Shown here in pieces: positions 61,213-64,000 of a stretch of 64,000 nt of DNA. A model generated the notes under the pieces. It was not told the DNA's origin, ran no database searches, and saw only the letters and a program-made list of their open reading frames with translations. Numbering within the stretch: position 1 is the stretch's first letter; every line of letters starts with the position of its first letter. A program made the translations under genes and the position numbers. The stretch is from Aquanectria penicillioides (Eukaryota; Ascomycota; Sordariomycetes; Hypocreales; Nectriaceae): contig PYIU01000002.1 in NCBI GenBank assembly GCA_003415625.1, positions 2,232,001 to 2,296,000 on the forward strand, in the 5' to 3' direction.

Positions 61213-61263
61213 CTGGGGCTTGCCAAACTGGGGCTTGCCAACTGGGGCTTGAGCTGGGGCTTG
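61213..61263. repeat. Four-copy CTGGGGCTTG minisatellite
   Basis: Identical 10-mers start at 61213, 61228, 61242 and 61254 with spacers of 5, 4 and 2 bases. No coding role seen. Confidence 0.85.
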
Positions 61264-63385
61264 ACCGGCTCACTGGCCTCTCGAGCCCTCTTCCAGTCAA
61301 CCACCAGCCTCAGAGTGGCCCCGGCGCATTTCTTGCGCACCACTCAATGCCCACACGGGATTGGCACTCGACCGGACCCTTACGACGAGACCAGCTTCCC
61401 GACTGCCACAGGCCTCTTCTTTTTTCTTTTTTTTTTATTCTCCTGCCGACTCCGAGTCCTCTGATTGGTTGCCGTCCAGTACCCTTTCTCGTTTAGTCAT
61501 TTTTTGGAGAGACAAATCTGACCCATACCAGTGGTAATGTCATCATACTACCTGCCGACCGACGTGCAGGACGGAGGAGCAGTATGTACCATGCCCTCCC
61601 TACTACCTAGGTACCTACGCTCCCAAGCTGCCAGCCCACCTTGCCCAAGTAGGTAGCCTGCATCTCGATCCTCCCCAAACTACCCTGAAGTCCCCGATTC
61701 TGACTTCATCTGGACTTCTGTTATCGCGAAACCTACGGCCAGACTCTTTGTTCTTGGCTCTGCCTGCTTATGCCCGGCTCTCTGGTCATCTGCAGTTTCT
61801 CCCGGTGCGATTTTCTGCCTAGTCGCAATGTCTTGAAGTGGATCCCGTCTCTCCCGTCTCTTTCAACCTTTGTTACTCACTTGATGTGCCAAACTCAGTT
61901 GCCTGCTTGCTCACCGGATCAGGATCAGACCAGTCTCGCTGCGCGGGGTTGATTGACGCCTACCCCAACAACAACCCCCAAACCCAATCCACACGCCAAT
62001 GTGCCTGATGACACCCACAGCATCAACAGGCGGCTCTGCCTCTTCTTGGTCTTCTGCCTCGGGCCACTGCATACCCATTCTCCCCTTGGTTGATTGTCCG
62101 CCTTTCTAGCGACCCCACCCTCTCGGGCAACACATGTCAAGCACACTATCAGATCGACTCTGATTCGACAAAGGCTCTCTCACGCGACACACATCCACTG
62201 CCATGAACCGGCTTCGACCCAGTCCGTCCGATCCTGTTGCGGGATGAAGCCGGGTGGGAAAACCTGCAACGTGTCGCCTGATAGTCGATGCGCGCAGCAA
62301 CTCCAGGTCTGGGATAGGGGCAAGCATTCGTGGCACGCCCTTCTTAACGGTGCTTCACCCACCCAGCCCACGCTGCACATTCCCAACTGGAACATGCCGA
62401 GGGTGGGTCGATCGATGCAAGGACGAAATGGATGCAGCTCTCGACCTCTGCCAGGCCTCTGCTGGACCATTGCCGGATCCTCGTTGGGCCTCTGCGCGGC
62501 CACCATCGATGGATAAGGAACGCTCACCAATCCCGGGAAGCGACTCACAAACGCCATCGCCGCGGCTCGTCCTGGTCTCAGATGCTTTGCTTCCCATGCC
62601 GTATCTGAATCCACACCGCGCTAGAAAACAGTCCACCCTTAGGGCGGACAATACTGTTTCATGGCCGATTCAACTGACTTTTCTGCCATCGCCACAATTA
62701 GGGACATCCTTCCTGGCTAGGTTTCATCCATTACCCCATTCTGTTCCTACGGTGGCTTGATTACTTTGGGCGATATCAAATTGATTTGCAAAGACTAAAG
62801 TGGCTGTAAGCCTTCCGGTGGTTAGCACCAAAAAGAGATGCGGGCATCACGCCACCATTCATCACCGATCATAGAGCGCAGTATCGCCACGTTGTTGGTA
62901 GTAGCCCTTGTAACCATGATGCGGAGGTTGAATATGCTTCATAACGTGAAGTTGCCTTTCAAAGACGATGAAGACGATGTATATCGATGACGACCAATGA
63001 TGGATATACTTGTTGTCGCCCGGCATCCTCATTGTTCTGATCGTCAACAGGGGTTTGACCGCTGGAGGCTAAGCTTCCTGACGGCCAGAAAGCACGGACC
63101 ACCAATAGTGCTAGAGCGAGGACGACTTCAAGAGGCAAAAGAGGCACACCAGTGACGAGCTGATAAAAAAGTAGATGCCTGATATACAAGGCTCGAACAC
63201 ACGTCGCAACCACACCCGCAACGCGAAAGCCCACTTGATCGCGGTGCCTGGGGCCGACGCGTCGAATCGCATCAGTTCGCATCCCCGAGGCAAAAAACTA
63301 CAGCCAGAGCTGGGAAGGTGCCGTGTCTTGCAGACAAGCTCTCTGACACCTCGCATGTTGCGCAAAAGCGCCGGCGCAACCCATC

Positions 63386-64000
<615 letters not shown>

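Larger units (their letters stand above)
59658..63385. promoter_or_regulatory. 3.7 kb divergent spacer, MOT1/SMC3
   Basis: No gene recognised. Contains a GAT repeat, a CTGGGGCTTG minisatellite, TACCTAGGTA motifs (61604-61613) and a minus-strand open frame at 60345-61100 that is Ser/Pro-rich low complexity. CT-rich DNA precedes SMC3. Confidence 0.45.

Overview
This 64 kb window is nuclear DNA of a filamentous ascomycete, most likely a Sordariomycete and probably Hypocreales. The evidence is short introns (about 50-120 bp) with GTAAGT/GTATGT donors and CTAAC/CTGAC branch sites, Pezizomycotina-type families (PEX26, HeLo domain, Zn2Cys6 regulators), CT-rich promoters and long low-complexity intergenic DNA. 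The genus cannot be read from the sequence. I rebuilt exon structures by hand from splice sites and family homology; for nearly every gene the joined exon length is an exact multiple of three.

Left end (0-5 kb): a broken gene with a HeLo (HET-S-type cell-death) domain, a ubiquitin E2 domain with its active-site Cys, and an AGC-type pseudokinase. It is interrupted by six TAG codons and several one-base shifts. A small cysteine-rich secreted protein follows.

5-24.7 kb: mostly conserved housekeeping genes. They are a DRS2-type P4 flippase (-), an epoxide hydrolase (-), a divergent pair of splicing factors (pinin-like - and RDS3/PHF5A +), PEX26 (-), haspin (-) and a CCDC47-like ER protein (+).

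25.9-40.3 kb: a seven-exon Zn2Cys6 transcription factor (-) with a very long low-complexity upstream region, then the two GABA-shunt enzymes, GABA transaminase (-) and succinate-semialdehyde dehydrogenase (+), divergent around a 2.3 kb spacer rich in simple repeats.

43.6-64 kb: an ECM15/UPF0045-type protein in four small exons (-), a secreted probably GPI-anchored PLC-like protein (-), CDC37 (-), an unknown coiled-coil protein (+), MOT1 (-) and the start of SMC3 (+, cut by the window end).

Five otherwise well-conserved genes (PEX26, haspin, GABA transaminase twice, SSADH, the coiled-coil gene) each need a single-base correction, mostly in a homopolymer, to read through. This suggests residual base-level errors in the source assembly and affects how far the frameshifts in the HeLo gene can be trusted as decay. 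No tRNA, rRNA, CRISPR array or intact transposon was recognised.
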